The notes below the pieces were generated by a model, which saw nothing but the letters and a program-made list of their open reading frames with translations, did no database searches and was not told the DNA's origin. The position numbers and the translations under genes were made by a program. From the NCBI GenBank assembly GCA_023409735.1, contig JAEYRB010000029.1, positions 1 through 64,000 of the forward strand: a stretch of 64,000 nt of DNA, given 5' to 3'. Source of the stretch: Bacillota bacterium. Its GTDB lineage: Bacteria > Bacillota > Clostridia > Acetivibrionales > DTU013. Below, in pieces: positions 1-8,798 of this stretch. How positions within the stretch are numbered: position 1 is the first letter of the stretch; every line of letters starts with the position of its first letter.

Positions 1-710
1 TATGCTATTTCGAGGGCAATTTCCATCATCTGAGTAAAGGTCAGCTGCCTTTCCTCAACAGTACATTTAGCTCCTCCTGAAAGAGGCAGATCGGAGATTG
101 TGCATATGCACAGTGCATTCTTTCCGGCTCTTGCAGCATTCATGTACAACGCGGCAGCTTCCATCTCAACGGCCAGAACATTCATTTTCTGCCATGCCGC
201 AAGGCTATCAGCAGCATCATCATAGAAGGTATCACTCGAGAGCAGATTACCCGCTTTAAGTTCAATGCCAAGTCGCTTAGCTGCTTCATGAGCTTTCAAT
301 ATAAGCTCGAAGCTCGCTATCGGAGCATATGTCCCCGGCAGCTGATATTGATGCGCAAAATTTGTATTAGTGCAGCAGCCGATTCCCATGACAATATCAC
401 GAAGCTTCAAATCAGGACTAATGGCGCCCGCGCTGCCTATCCTTATAATGTTATCAATATCATAGAAATTAAACAGCTCATATGAATAAATACCTATTGC
501 AGGCATACCCATACCGCTTGCCATTACAGATACCCTTTTACCTTTATATGTACCCGTATAGCCCTGTACGCCACGTATATTGTTTACAAGCTTTGGAGCT
601 TCAAGATATGTTTCCGCAATAAATTTCGAACGCAGCGGATCTCCTGGCATTAGAACAGTCCTTGCAAAATCACTCTTTTCTGCAGAAATATGCGGTGTTG
701 GTATAGGCAT
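1..710 (-). CDS. deoD: Purine nucleoside phosphorylase, 3' end cut by window
   Basis: Cytosolic enzyme of purine salvage that splits purine (deoxy)ribonucleosides with phosphate into base and (deoxy)ribose-1-phosphate. My minus-strand translation begins MPIPTPHISAEKSDFA and shows the DeoD-type signatures PGDPLR near residue 25, SGMGMPAIGIYSYEL near 65, RIGSAGA near 92, VEMEAAALY near 180 and CTISD near 200. About 237 residues are visible and the C-terminus lies beyond position 1, so the stop is not seen. The ATG at 710 is preceded by a purine-rich site AGGAGAG nine bases upstream. The motifs fit the hexameric DeoD class rather than the trimeric class. The gene is read in the same direction as the germination operon but separated from it by about 170 bp. 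Confidence 0.93.
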   Translation of the reverse strand, partial: MPIPTPHISAEKSDFARTVLMPGDPLRSKFIAETYLEAPKLVNNIRGVQGYTGTYKGKRVSVMASGMGMPAIGIYSYELFNFYDIDNIIRIGSAGAISPDLKLRDIVMGIGCCTNTNFAHQYQLPGTYAPIASFELILKAHEAAKRLGIELKAGNLLSSDTFYDDAADSLAAWQKMNVLAVEMEAAALYMNAARAGKNALCICTISDLPLSGGAKCTVEERQLTFTQMMEIALEIA

Positions 711-882
711 GTATTTTCTCTCCTCTTATCCATAATTTGCTTAAGCTACATCATTTAGCCCTTATTCATAAGCATAATTATTACTTAGCCTTACTATCTT
801 AAACTTGTTCTTTTACAACTCTTACTCCTTTATCCTTTGCTTAATGTACTTAATCATAGTTAAAACAGCTGACATAACCTGA

Positions 883-1857
883 TTACTTAATGTCAAAGCT
901 TCCTACTTTGATCATCTCATTATTATTAAGATCTAGCACTTCAAAATGCTCTAAAACGGGAGTAAAGCTTTCATTGAACCTGTAATACAGATCCAGTTCA
1001 CCTATCATATCAACGGTCGCTACTCCGAATATAGGTAGAGGGATCTTAATTTCTTTTGCTCCATTACTATTCACTATAGAAATCATTGAGCTCTCACTAA
1101 TATTGACCGGTACCTGCTCGATCCACGCACGCATTTCATAATCCTTCATACTGTCCTCTTGAGATTGTTCATTGTCCAGTTCAATGCTAAGGTCGGCTGA
1201 AAAACCCAATTGGTCATTTACTATTGCCAGCTTATTTCCATTATTGTACTTAAAGTGAAAATTGCTTATAAAGTCATTGAGCTCGTTATCAATAGAAAAA
1301 GCAAAGCTTTTATTTGTTTTCATGCTGTAAATAAAATATGTAGAAAATGAGAAGGAAGCCCCATTGTCCGGTATTATGATAAATACATCCTTTGAACCGT
1401 CACCGTCCAGATCTTCAAACTCCATGCTTGTTAAAATACCCGCTGTATCAGAAGCCTTTGTACAAAAGATGTTTTCGCTTTCTCCTGACGTTCCTACTAT
1501 TTTAAGCTTTCCTTGTGTTTCGCCATTTTTATTCTTTATTTGAACTGCTTCCACCTTTTCGTTTGTTCCATCACCATCGAGGTCCACACTGGCACTTTGT
1601 AGAAGCTTTCCCTCTTCCTTGTTCGAGTTGTCTGCTGCACTGTCATTATTGTTGCTTTCCTGCGTACCTTCTTGTTTATTCTCTGCTTTAGAACCTTCTG
1701 CAACATTGGTTTCTTCAGCGACTGATGTACCTTCTGTCTTTGTGCTATCCTCTGCAGTGAACGACGTCTGAACTGTACTACCTTCATTTTTACTGCCGCA
1801 TGCTGTAAGTGTAAGTACCATGATAACTGCAGTTATATAAACAATGCTCTTTCTAAT
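883..1857 (-). CDS. Secreted lipoprotein, function unknown
   Basis: A 324-residue protein with a lipoprotein signal peptide: a basic start (RKS), a hydrophobic run and the lipobox LTAC, so it should be anchored on the outer face of the membrane. About 60 residues rich in Glu, Ser, Thr and Asn follow as a linker. The body contains two DLDGDG-type calcium-binding-like loops (near residues 90 and 150), as seen in Firmicute secreted proteins with VCBS/EF-hand-like repeats. No named family was recognised. Start choice: the only good ribosome site (GGGGG at 1866-1870) points to ATT at 1857. The upstream TTG at 1890 has no such site, and the first internal ATG would remove half the signal peptide. 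The gene ends the leftward series behind the ger operon and may be cotranscribed. Confidence 0.75.
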   Translation of the reverse strand: MRKSIVYITAVIMVLTLTACGSKNEGSTVQTSFTAEDSTKTEGTSVAEETNVAEGSKAENKQEGTQESNNNDSAADNSNKEEGKLLQSASVDLDGDGTNEKVEAVQIKNKNGETQGKLKIVGTSGESENIFCTKASDTAGILTSMEFEDLDGDGSKDVFIIIPDNGASFSFSTYFIYSMKTNKSFAFSIDNELNDFISNFHFKYNNGNKLAIVNDQLGFSADLSIELDNEQSQEDSMKDYEMRAWIEQVPVNISESSMISIVNSNGAKEIKIPLPIFGVATVDMIGELDLYYRFNESFTPVLEHFEVLDLNNNEMIKVGSFDIK

Positions 1858-1910
1858 TTGAATTACCCCCTGTCCACTTAAGTGACACAACTTATTAACT
1901 TATTGTACCA

Positions 1911-2099
1911 TTAGTTTTGAGGTTTTCCAATGAAAAAAGAAACCCATATCGGAACTGCAGCTGTAATTATACTCAAAATTATAAGCGCTACACCACCTAT
2001 TTTGTTTTTCTGCTTCCAGCTCCATATTGCATAACTTACAGTTCGAATAGCAATGAATAAAACGAACAGAATGATCATTACAATTATTATTAACGGCAT
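1911..2099 (-). CDS. Small two-helix membrane protein
   Basis: A 62-residue protein with two predicted membrane helices (residues about 2-22 and 37-57) joined by a short basic loop (WSWKQKNK). The ATG at 2099 is chosen because GGAGG lies eight bases upstream; an in-frame extension to 2144 lacks such a site. It follows gerKC by 16 bp, so it is probably the fourth gene of the germination operon. Small membrane proteins of this kind occur in some ger operons (GerD/GerX-like accessory subunits), but I see no family motif and make no functional claim. Confidence 0.65.
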   Translation of the reverse strand: MPLIIIVMIILFVLFIAIRTVSYAIWSWKQKNKIGGVALIILSIITAAVPIWVSFFIGKPQN

Positions 2100-2115
2100 A
2101 TTAAAACCTCCAATC

Positions 2116-3375
2116 TTATTTACCAAACCCTTCCTCTGCTTCATTTACAATAAGTCCTGTACGTCGCAGCTTAACACCTACATCAACTGTAAATGATGTA
2201 TCCTTGTATTTGTCAAACCATTTGTAGCTTTGCCATTTATCCCATGTTAGGAACTTACCTTTGACATGCTTTCCAAAGCCGCATATATCTAAATCGAGTT
2301 CCTCCCTTGTTCTTTTCAGGAACGCTTCTATATTGCTTTCAATACTCTCTTTAACTGCTTTTTCAATTTTTTCAGGCTGATATTTAGTGTCTGCATTACC
2401 TTGTACAGATAATAGATCACATTCAAGTTCAAGCTTTATGTCAATTGCAACATTGCTTTCACCCTTTTTGACTTTGATTTGAGGCTTTCTCGACTCCCTA
2501 ATATTAAGAGCAATAATTCCACCCTCCTGTTTATAATCAGGAATCTCCCATATTGTTTGTCCAAAATCTCCCGTCAGCATCTGATAGCATAATGTCTCTT
2601 TTCCATTGCATGTACCTACCATAGTACCTTTTTTGAAAACTGCCATTCCCATAACTATATTGTCCTTTTGAGCAGCAATTGGCAGATCTCCTACATTTAT
2701 ACTGAAATCGCCATTTAAAGTCAAAGCCTCTATAGCAGCAGGATTATTAAGCTCATCTGCCTTTTCATACTTTCCGGTAGCAGAAAGAGCAGCAACCGGC
2801 TGCTTTTCTTCAGAATACATGCAATCAATTATCCTATTGAGTGTTGTTTTGGGAAATAACGATGTATACCTGTTATCCATCAATAATTCAAAATACTTGG
2901 CTGTATTGTTTTCAAGCTTCGGTTCGATATTTTCCAAATACTTATATGCTTTATCTTCTGATATAATGACGTAAACATCCGGCCTGAACCGACGGTTTCT
3001 GATAAGTGAATTTAAATATTCATATATTCCGTTTTCAGCAAGTTCTCTTGATATCACCAGAGCTTTGACATGTGAAATATTTATTTCTTTGCTAACTGTA
3101 CTGTTAAGTGTATCTAACCCTGCAAAAACAGACGAACAATCAGCTGATATTACTAAGCTGCTTTCTTCTTCTCCGCTTCCATTTCCGCCAGCTATGGCAA
3201 TAGGAGTAGGGATCTGCAGCGACAGCATGAGCTCCCCTGATACACCTCTGTCAAGTCCCATGATCAATGGATACGCCATGTAATCAAGCTCCTTTTTATC
3301 ATAACAGCCTGATAATAAAAACAATAGAATCAACAAACAAGACACAGGTGATATAAGCTTAAATTTGCACCTCAT
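2116..3375 (-). CDS. gerKC: Spore germination receptor C subunit (Ger(x)C family lipoprotein)
   Basis: The 419-residue lipoprotein subunit of a GerA-type nutrient germinant receptor, expected on the outer side of the spore inner membrane. It has a signal peptide with lipobox LLSGC followed by YDKKELDY, the usual start of Ger(x)C proteins. The N-terminal domain (YPLIMGLDRG onward) and the C-terminal domain with the closing DVGVKLRRTGL segment match the family at normal length. The ATG at 3375 has AGGAGG nine bases upstream and overlaps the stop of gerKB by four bases, indicating translational coupling. The K-type symbol is by resemblance; any gerA paralogue name would serve equally well. Confidence 0.9.
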   Translation of the reverse strand: MRCKFKLISPVSCLLILLFLLSGCYDKKELDYMAYPLIMGLDRGVSGELMLSLQIPTPIAIAGGNGSGEEESSLVISADCSSVFAGLDTLNSTVSKEINISHVKALVISRELAENGIYEYLNSLIRNRRFRPDVYVIISEDKAYKYLENIEPKLENNTAKYFELLMDNRYTSLFPKTTLNRIIDCMYSEEKQPVAALSATGKYEKADELNNPAAIEALTLNGDFSINVGDLPIAAQKDNIVMGMAVFKKGTMVGTCNGKETLCYQMLTGDFGQTIWEIPDYKQEGGIIALNIRESRKPQIKVKKGESNVAIDIKLELECDLLSVQGNADTKYQPEKIEKAVKESIESNIEAFLKRTREELDLDICGFGKHVKGKFLTWDKWQSYKWFDKYKDTSFTVDVGVKLRRTGLIVNEAEEGFGK

Positions 3376-4475
3376 TTTGAGACCTCCTTTTTTTTACTTC
3401 TCAGAGAGGCCACAGCAAATATCAGCCCAACAGCAACAAATAATGCGATCCACAGCACATTATTCATAATCATTTCTTTAAATTGCACCACATCAGATAG
3501 TCCGCTGGGAATAAACGATACACTAAAAAGTATTAATGTAAAGGGTAGAATCAGAGGTCTTATGTATCTCAGTCCCATTGCTTTAGAAAATGCGTAGATC
3601 ATAAAATAGAAAACAGTTGTAACATAAAGAAGAACTGCCATTGCCCAAATTAAAACAAATACTGCTTCGATCCTTTGAAAGAATCTCCCATAGTTGATAA
3701 GCTTTGTCATTTGATATATCGGCAAAAAAGGTTGCAAATTTTCAGGATATGGTACTACCATTGTATACGTAAATGCAGCAATGCCTAGTGTCAGCGAGCT
3801 TATGATTAATGCAATGAAGCCTGAGGCTCTGCAGGACTTATATTCCCTTATAAATGGTGGCAGTAAAAACAGTATTATGAGCTCTCCATAGACAGATATT
3901 TTCGGAAGTCCATCCACAAAAATACTTTTGGGGCCGCTCCCAAGTATGGGATATATATTTGTTATGTCCATATGCGGTATTATACCAATGATTATTAGAA
4001 CAACGGCTACAGAAATAATCGGTATCATAATTGCATGATATCTTACAATTGCTTCTATACCAAGGAAGCTTCCTAATGCAGCTCCTACTATAAAAAACAT
4101 CATTACAAAGAAAAGCGGTGACTTTGGAAGTGATATCGTTCTCATCTCCTCAGTAAATTCCCTCATCACCGACATGGCAAAAAAGAAAAGCATAGCTGTA
4201 ATGATCAAGCCGATAATGATTTTCAGCGGTTTTCCGCCTGCAGTCTCAGATATTTCAATGATATCCTTGCCCTCGAATTTTTTATAAAGAAGCATTAATA
4301 CTGCAAATACAATAATGATCACAATACTGAGATATAATGATAGAATCCATCCTGCAGTAGCAGCATGTTGATTAAGCATTCTCACATAATAAAGAATACT
4401 TTTTGTACATATAAGGTCTACTAATAAAGTTACTGTTTCCCACTTTCCGAAAGCAATTTTGTCTCCAGTTTGCAT
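3372..4475 (-). CDS. gerKB: Spore germination receptor B subunit (GerAB/KB permease)
   Basis: A 367-residue polytopic membrane protein of the amino acid/polyamine/organocation superfamily, with about ten hydrophobic helices. It opens with the typical QTGDKIAFGKWETVTLLV stretch, ahead of the first membrane helix. It is the B subunit of the germinant receptor and is thought to form the ligand-sensing transmembrane component with GerA and GerC. It sits between gerKA (31 bp upstream) and gerKC (4-bp overlap), the standard order A-B-C. The start ATG at 4475 has GAGGTG about a dozen bases upstream, a slightly long spacing, but no better start is in frame. Confidence 0.9.
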   Translation of the reverse strand: MQTGDKIAFGKWETVTLLVDLICTKSILYYVRMLNQHAATAGWILSLYLSIVIIIVFAVLMLLYKKFEGKDIIEISETAGGKPLKIIIGLIITAMLFFFAMSVMREFTEEMRTISLPKSPLFFVMMFFIVGAALGSFLGIEAIVRYHAIMIPIISVAVVLIIIGIIPHMDITNIYPILGSGPKSIFVDGLPKISVYGELIILFLLPPFIREYKSCRASGFIALIISSLTLGIAAFTYTMVVPYPENLQPFLPIYQMTKLINYGRFFQRIEAVFVLIWAMAVLLYVTTVFYFMIYAFSKAMGLRYIRPLILPFTLILFSVSFIPSGLSDVVQFKEMIMNNVLWIALFVAVGLIFAVASLRSKKKEVSK

Positions 4476-4506
4476 TTGCCAATTTCACCTCTTCTTCCCA
4501 ACCATA

Positions 4507-6204
4507 TTATCGCTTTTTATCTTTTTTCCAGCCCATACTGTATTTGTCTTGTTTTTTGACTTTCTTTGCATTAAGGTAATCAGGTCTGTATTCCATCTTC
4601 CATTCAGGAGCTCTGAATATGACCTTGAATAAATTATTTGAGGTCTTAGGTCCTATGGGAGACATATATGGTACACCAAAGGATTTTACACTAGTTGACC
4701 ATATACCCAGCAGGAACAATCCAAAGGTTATTCCCAGGAAGCCTGCTATAGTTCCCAAAAATATAAAAACAAACCTCATTATCCTTATTGAATAGCCCAT
4801 TGGGTAGCTTGGAATCGCAAAGGAACCAATGCCGGTAATAGCAACTACAATAATAAGTATAGGGCTTACCACATTAGCTTCAACTGCTGCTTGACCGAGA
4901 ATAAGTGCTCCTACAATGCTGAGAGTAGGACCTATTGGTCCCGGTACTCTTATTCCTGCCTCGCGTATCAGTTCAAAGCTTATTTCCATTATTATCAACT
5001 CAACAACAGATTGAAATGGCACCTTCTCCCAGGATGCCTCGATAGCGAGGAGTAAATCTGTTGGTATCATCTCCTGATGATAATTCGTTATTGCAATATA
5101 GATGCCCGGCAGCAACAGCGCAATTATTACTGCGATTATCCTAATAATTCTTAGTAAATTAGCATACGGAAAACGAATATATTCATCCTCTACTGAGTGA
5201 AGCAGCTCATATGCTGTTATAGGCACCACCAGTACATTCGGTGAGCCTGCCACTATAATTGCCACTCTTCCATTAATCAACATTTCTGAAACATAGTCAG
5301 GTCGCTCTGTGGAAAGAATTTGCGGTGCCGGGAAAAAGGTACTATCCTCTATCAACTGCTCAAGTACTCCGGTATCCAACAGGTAATCTACATTTATACT
5401 GCTCAATCTCCGTCTTACCTCACCAACAAGCATATCATTCGCAACACTCTTTATGTAAATTATATTGCATGGAGTTTTGCTTTTCTTCCCTATCTTTATA
5501 TCCTCAGCAATCAGATTTTCATCTTTTATCCTGCGCCTGAGGTGAGCGGTATTCGTTCTCAGCTGTTCATTGAAGGCTTCCTGCGAACCCTTAATTACTA
5601 ATTCATTATTGGGCTTTTCAACACCTCTGTGCTCCCATCCCTTTACATCCGAGACAAAGCCTACTGCAACTCCATTAGCAAATAATCCGCAGCCTCCATA
5701 ATTTATTTCGTCAATTACCTTTCTATATGATTTAACAATATTTACCTGACCATGGGGCAATAGCTGCTGAGAAATGAATTCCTCCAAACTATCTGTGCTG
5801 TCGTCTATGTTTAGCTCAGATGAAACCATCAATGGCTGAAGAATAAAATCATTTATCATATCTGTGTCTGTCATCCCATCAAAAAAGATGATAAATGCCT
5901 TTACCGGCTTTTCTTTATATTTGATAATAAACTCTCTTAATACAATGTCTGAGTTAAGAGGAATACTATATACATCTTTCATATATCTGAGGCTCTCCTC
6001 ATAGTTGTCAGAAATAGTATCAGAAGGCTCTGGCTCCTTAGCCTTTTCAGCCTCCTTAGCTTTAATCTGCTTTTCGATGGCATCAGTATTCGCTTTTTTA
6101 CTTTTAATCTTTTCTTTATCGTCTGTGCTTTTAAGAATGAACCCTTCCTGCTTTTTCGGTTCATTAAAAACTATTAGTTTTTTAATTGTGCTCAATAAAG
6201 ACAA
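4507..6204 (-). CDS. gerKA: Spore germination receptor A subunit (GerA family)
   Basis: A 565-residue GerA-family protein: a large hydrophilic N-terminal region with an acidic/basic linker (about residues 20-70), a soluble domain carrying the family motifs SSELNIDDS and DGMTD, and four to five membrane helices from about residue 370. The conserved region around VPFQSVVELIIMEISFE is present. The product is the A subunit of the germinant receptor in the spore inner membrane. Start: TTG at 6204 is preferred because GGGGAGAGG lies six bases upstream; longer in-frame extensions to 6243 have no ribosome site. First gene of the operon. Confidence 0.9.
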   Translation of the reverse strand: MSLLSTIKKLIVFNEPKKQEGFILKSTDDKEKIKSKKANTDAIEKQIKAKEAEKAKEPEPSDTISDNYEESLRYMKDVYSIPLNSDIVLREFIIKYKEKPVKAFIIFFDGMTDTDMINDFILQPLMVSSELNIDDSTDSLEEFISQQLLPHGQVNIVKSYRKVIDEINYGGCGLFANGVAVGFVSDVKGWEHRGVEKPNNELVIKGSQEAFNEQLRTNTAHLRRRIKDENLIAEDIKIGKKSKTPCNIIYIKSVANDMLVGEVRRRLSSINVDYLLDTGVLEQLIEDSTFFPAPQILSTERPDYVSEMLINGRVAIIVAGSPNVLVVPITAYELLHSVEDEYIRFPYANLLRIIRIIAVIIALLLPGIYIAITNYHQEMIPTDLLLAIEASWEKVPFQSVVELIIMEISFELIREAGIRVPGPIGPTLSIVGALILGQAAVEANVVSPILIIVVAITGIGSFAIPSYPMGYSIRIMRFVFIFLGTIAGFLGITFGLFLLGIWSTSVKSFGVPYMSPIGPKTSNNLFKVIFRAPEWKMEYRPDYLNAKKVKKQDKYSMGWKKDKKR

Positions 6205-6270
6205 AACAGACCTCTCCCCTTTTATTCGTATTAACTTTTGCAAATGTCAATGCCATATAATGGTCTTATA

Positions 6271-6300
6271 TATTATCATCTAATATCCTTTTATTTATTC
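6271..6300 (-). promoter_or_regulatory. Candidate forespore sigma-G promoter of the ger operon
   Basis: On the minus strand the sequence reads GAATA (6296-6300), then exactly 18 bases, then GATAATA (6271-6277). The sigma-G consensus known from Bacillus subtilis is GHATR-N18-CATWHTA, so all positions match except the first C. It lies about 67 bp upstream of the gerKA start, which is where a forespore promoter of a germinant receptor operon belongs. The rest of 6244-6582 is AT-rich with no other gene seen. Confidence 0.55.
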
Positions 6301-6582
6301 AGGTGTCTTTTCTCTCGATTCTACATATTTTGATGCCTTATTAAGTGCCTTTGGGATTAACTATATTTTCAGTTAGCAGTGAAATATAAAATAATTGATG
6401 TGTCAAACACAGCACATTCAGAGCCAATTATATGTAATATATAAATAGATGCCTAAGAGAGATAGCACAATTGCTCTGTACTCAGGTATTAAGAAATATG
6501 AAAAAAATAAAACTGCTGTATAAGTGACAGAAATCACTGTATCATATTGAATATTATTCTTATAGATATTTTGGGGGCAGCA

Positions 6583-6885
6583 ATGAAAATGTGTTTAGAT
6601 AGAGAGGTTGATACTACTATGAGCATCTTTGAAAATATCTCACCGCTTAACTTGACTTTATTTGCTGTTGCAGTAGCCTTGATTGCAATCGGTACCTTAG
6701 ATAATGCACAGGTAACCGTTATAGGCAATCTTCTTATAGGCATTGGCGGCCTTATGATAATTGCGGCTAGTCAACAGGACTACCTGACAGGACTTGATGA
6801 GGCAGCAAGCCGTACTGAAACACTTAAAAAGCAGATAGAGCTTTTACAAAAGCAGATGGAAGTCGTAAGATCTTGTAAACCATGA
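6583..6885 (+). CDS. Small membrane protein with C-terminal coiled coil
   Basis: About 100 residues: a short hydrophilic start, two adjacent membrane helices (LTLFAVAVALIAIG and IGNLLIGIGGLMIIA) and a charged helical tail (ETLKKQIELLQKQ) that looks like a short coiled coil. Start at ATG 6583 has GGGGG five bases upstream; ATG 6619 with GAGAGG is a possible alternative. It is the last host gene before attL, read toward the prophage. I do not recognise a family. Confidence 0.6.
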   Translation: MKMCLDREVDTTMSIFENISPLNLTLFAVAVALIAIGTLDNAQVTVIGNLLIGIGGLMIIAASQQDYLTGLDEAASRTETLKKQIELLQKQMEVVRSCKP

Positions 6886-6938
6886 GCCACTAAAATTAAG
6901 CTAATATACTTTAATATAGAAAAGCTGAACATAAATAA

Positions 6939-6980
6939 TCGAGTGTTCATACAAACCAGATGGTTTGTATGAACACTCGA
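6939..6980 (-). terminator. Native terminator of tRNA-Pro, displaced by the prophage
   Basis: A perfect 19-bp inverted repeat (6939-6957 with 6962-6980) and a 4-base loop AGAT, abutting the left attachment repeat. On the minus strand it is followed by a T-rich run (TTATTTAT). Before integration this hairpin would have sat just after the 3' end of the tRNA-Pro gene, which is read in this direction, so it is most likely that gene's own terminator, now 47 kb away. Confidence 0.75.
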
Positions 6981-7034
6981 TATGGTCGGAGTGACCTGAC
7001 TTGAACAGGCGACCTCTTGCACCCCAAGCAAGCA
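6981..7034. repeat. attL, 54-bp copy of the tRNA-Pro 3' part
   Basis: Begins TATGGTCGGAGTGACC and ends CAAGCAAGCA; identical at all 54 positions to 54412-54465. It contains the CCA end, T arm, variable loop and the 3' side of the anticodon arm of tRNA-Pro, then diverges, so this copy cannot make a tRNA. Confidence 0.95.
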
Positions 7035-7178
7035 TTTAGTTATTTTTCGCGTTTGAGAAAATATTAAAAGCCTTTAATACAATTGACTTGCAGGGTATTT
7101 TTCCGGTTGAGAAATTCCTAATATTTACATTTTATGTCTATTATTTAAAAATATAAATGGTGTGTTTATGGGGTGCTG

Positions 7179-7412
7179 TTATCCTGTTTTTACTTCGCTA
7201 TGTGATCCGAAATAGACAGCTAACATCTGGCAAGATATTCTAGCCTCAATTTTGGTTTCAAATTCTAAATACTCTTTCTGCTGCACTGGAGATAATGAGT
7301 TGTAAAATGCCTTACTTGCTTTTGAATATTCTTTCATTGCATTAAGGCATTTTTCGTCTTTTGTGATTGCTTCTTCGCATCTTTCCATTGCGGACTCAAA
7401 TGAATAACTCAT
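7179..7412 (-). CDS. Small helical protein behind an SOS-type promoter
   Basis: A 77-residue, fully soluble, helix-rich protein beginning MSYSFESAMERCEEA, with no membrane segment and no family I recognise. Start ATG at 7412 has GGGAG about nine bases upstream. It lies alone next to attL and is read toward the attachment site. Its promoter carries a LexA/DinR-like box (separate entry), so it is probably expressed when the host suffers DNA damage. An excision or induction accessory role is a guess from position only. Confidence 0.6.
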   Translation of the reverse strand: MSYSFESAMERCEEAITKDEKCLNAMKEYSKASKAFYNSLSPVQQKEYLEFETKIEARISCQMLAVYFGSHSEVKTG

Positions 7413-7457
7413 TAGCATTACTCCCTTTCATAGCAATATAAGATAAAACAATATAAT

Positions 7458-7503
7458 CGAACAACCGTTCTTTTATTATAGACCAGCAATAGTTACATAT
7501 CAA
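7458..7503 (-). promoter_or_regulatory. Promoter with LexA/DinR-like box
   Basis: On the minus strand a strong promoter is visible: TTGATA (7498-7503), 17 bases, TATAAT (7475-7480). Four bases downstream lies AGAACGGTTGTTCG (7458-7471), which has the GAAC-N4-GTTC core of the Gram-positive LexA (DinR) box. The position over the transcription start is right for repression. It drives the gene at 7179-7412. Confidence 0.6.
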
Positions 7504-7623
7504 AACAGTTTTTCCCATTATAATTCAACATTAGTTTTGAATGAATAGGCTCAAAAGTATATAAATGTAGGGCTATAAGATTTGCTGGAAATTGTTACAA
7601 GTGGCTTACAAATTATTTACAAA

Positions 7624-7836
7624 TTAATAAAATGTAAGTATATCCTCTACTCTCACCTTTCGTCCGAGAACGCCAGATAGATATTTAGTTATCCGTTCAA
7701 TAGATTGGAGCGTCATGTATTCGTCTTTGTTAATTTTAACAGCTTCGGAAATGGAGATGCCTGTTTTAGCCCGTAAAGTATACTGTTTAATTTTATACTT
7801 TGTCATTATCATTCTGAGTTTTTCGTACGAAACCAT
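7624..7836 (-). CDS. Small XRE-type helix-turn-helix regulator
   Basis: A 70-residue protein that is almost entirely a Cro/CI-like helix-turn-helix: YEKLRMIMTKYKIKQYTL, then a recognition-helix-like ISISEAVKINK and a helix with SIERITKYL. Such minimal regulators usually control a divergent promoter. It is divergent from the ParM-like gene with 128 bp between them, so it probably regulates the cargo module. Start ATG at 7836 has GGGG about eight bases upstream. Confidence 0.75.
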   Translation of the reverse strand: MVSYEKLRMIMTKYKIKQYTLRAKTGISISEAVKINKDEYMTLQSIERITKYLSGVLGRKVRVEDILTFY

Positions 7837-7890
7837 AAAGCACCCCTGAGAGCAATTATATTTTATTGCCTAATTATTGGCAAAAATATT

Positions 7891-7923
7891 TTGATTTTCG
7901 GAACATTTTTCCGTATATCGGAA
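7891..7923 (+). promoter_or_regulatory. Cargo promoter with overlapping palindrome
   Basis: A possible promoter TTGATT (7891-7896), 17 bases, TATATC (7914-7919) precedes the ParM-like gene. A 15-base palindrome TTCCG-TATAT-CGGAA (7909-7923) covers its -10 region and another CGGAA half site lies at 7899-7903. It could be the operator of the divergent XRE regulator or a ParR-type partition site; the sequence does not decide. Confidence 0.4.
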
Positions 7924-7964
7924 TATAAATATATCAGAATGACCAAAAGTGAGGAAATGAACGC

Positions 7965-8798
7965 ATGATATTAGGAATAGATTTAGGCAATTATGCAGTA
8001 AAAGTCTCAAACGGCAATACTTTTCCGTCAAAAGTATCACGAACGCCGAATCTTTTAAAAAATACATCAGTTTCAGTAGACGGAGAAACATTCTACATCG
8101 GTGAAGGCACATATGACACAGAGTATCGCAAGGTACAAAAGCAAAGCTTATTACCTCTATTTTACTATGCCCTTCCATCAGAGCCGTGTAAGGTTGTCGT
8201 AGGACTTCCTATAAGCCAATACAAGCAAGATAAAGATAGACTAAGAGAATTACTCATTCAACGAAGATACATAGTTGTAAATGGCACACAGAAACGCACA
8301 GTAGTAGAGGACGTTGCAGTATACCCAGAGGGTTTAGCAGCAGTGTACGGCACGGATTTTGAAGGCGTGCTGGTTGATATTGGCGGAAGGACAACTGATT
8401 GCGTAGAAGTGATGAATGGCAAGGCTTATAACCCTTTTTCGCTTCCGCATGGTACCTTAAATCTATACAGTGATTTTATAAAGGCGATTAATTCAAAAGG
8501 ATATGACCTTAAGCCGGAAGATGCAGACCGGATATTGAGGAAAGGATTACGGTACAATGGTGAACCGGTGGACATATCGTCTGCAATGGAAGTATTCCGA
8601 CAGTATGTTGAAACGCTCGTTAATAACCTACAAATCGAATACTCCATCAGAACCCGTGATGTGCTGCTGATCGGTGGAGGAAGTGAACTATTGTACCGGG
8701 CAATAAAGAATAGAATACCTGGGGCAACATTGATGCATGAATCAGTATTTGCTAATGCCGTAGGGCTACAGAAAGTGGGGCGAGACTTATGGGGATGA
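7965..8798 (+). CDS. ParM/StbA-like actin for DNA segregation
   Basis: A 277-residue actin-fold ATPase. The phosphate-1 motif GIDLGNYAVKV is at residues 4-14, phosphate-2 VLVDIGGRTTD near 127 and the adenosine motif LLIGGGSEL near 232. ParM-type proteins polymerise into filaments that push plasmid copies apart through a ParR adaptor bound at a centromere. At 277 residues it is shorter than R1 ParM (about 320), as in other Gram-positive plasmid and phage actins. The start ATG at 7965 has GAGG about nine bases upstream. It opens a rightward cluster and its stop overlaps the ParR-like gene by 10 bases, as expected of a parMR operon. Confidence 0.88.
   Translation: MILGIDLGNYAVKVSNGNTFPSKVSRTPNLLKNTSVSVDGETFYIGEGTYDTEYRKVQKQSLLPLFYYALPSEPCKVVVGLPISQYKQDKDRLRELLIQRRYIVVNGTQKRTVVEDVAVYPEGLAAVYGTDFEGVLVDIGGRTTDCVEVMNGKAYNPFSLPHGTLNLYSDFIKAINSKGYDLKPEDADRILRKGLRYNGEPVDISSAMEVFRQYVETLVNNLQIEYSIRTRDVLLIGGGSELLYRAIKNRIPGATLMHESVFANAVGLQKVGRDLWG

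Noticed and set aside
6984..7034. A second tRNA-Pro gene at the left end
   Set aside because: Only the 3' part is present; the D arm, acceptor 5' half and promoter are missing, so it is the attL remnant.
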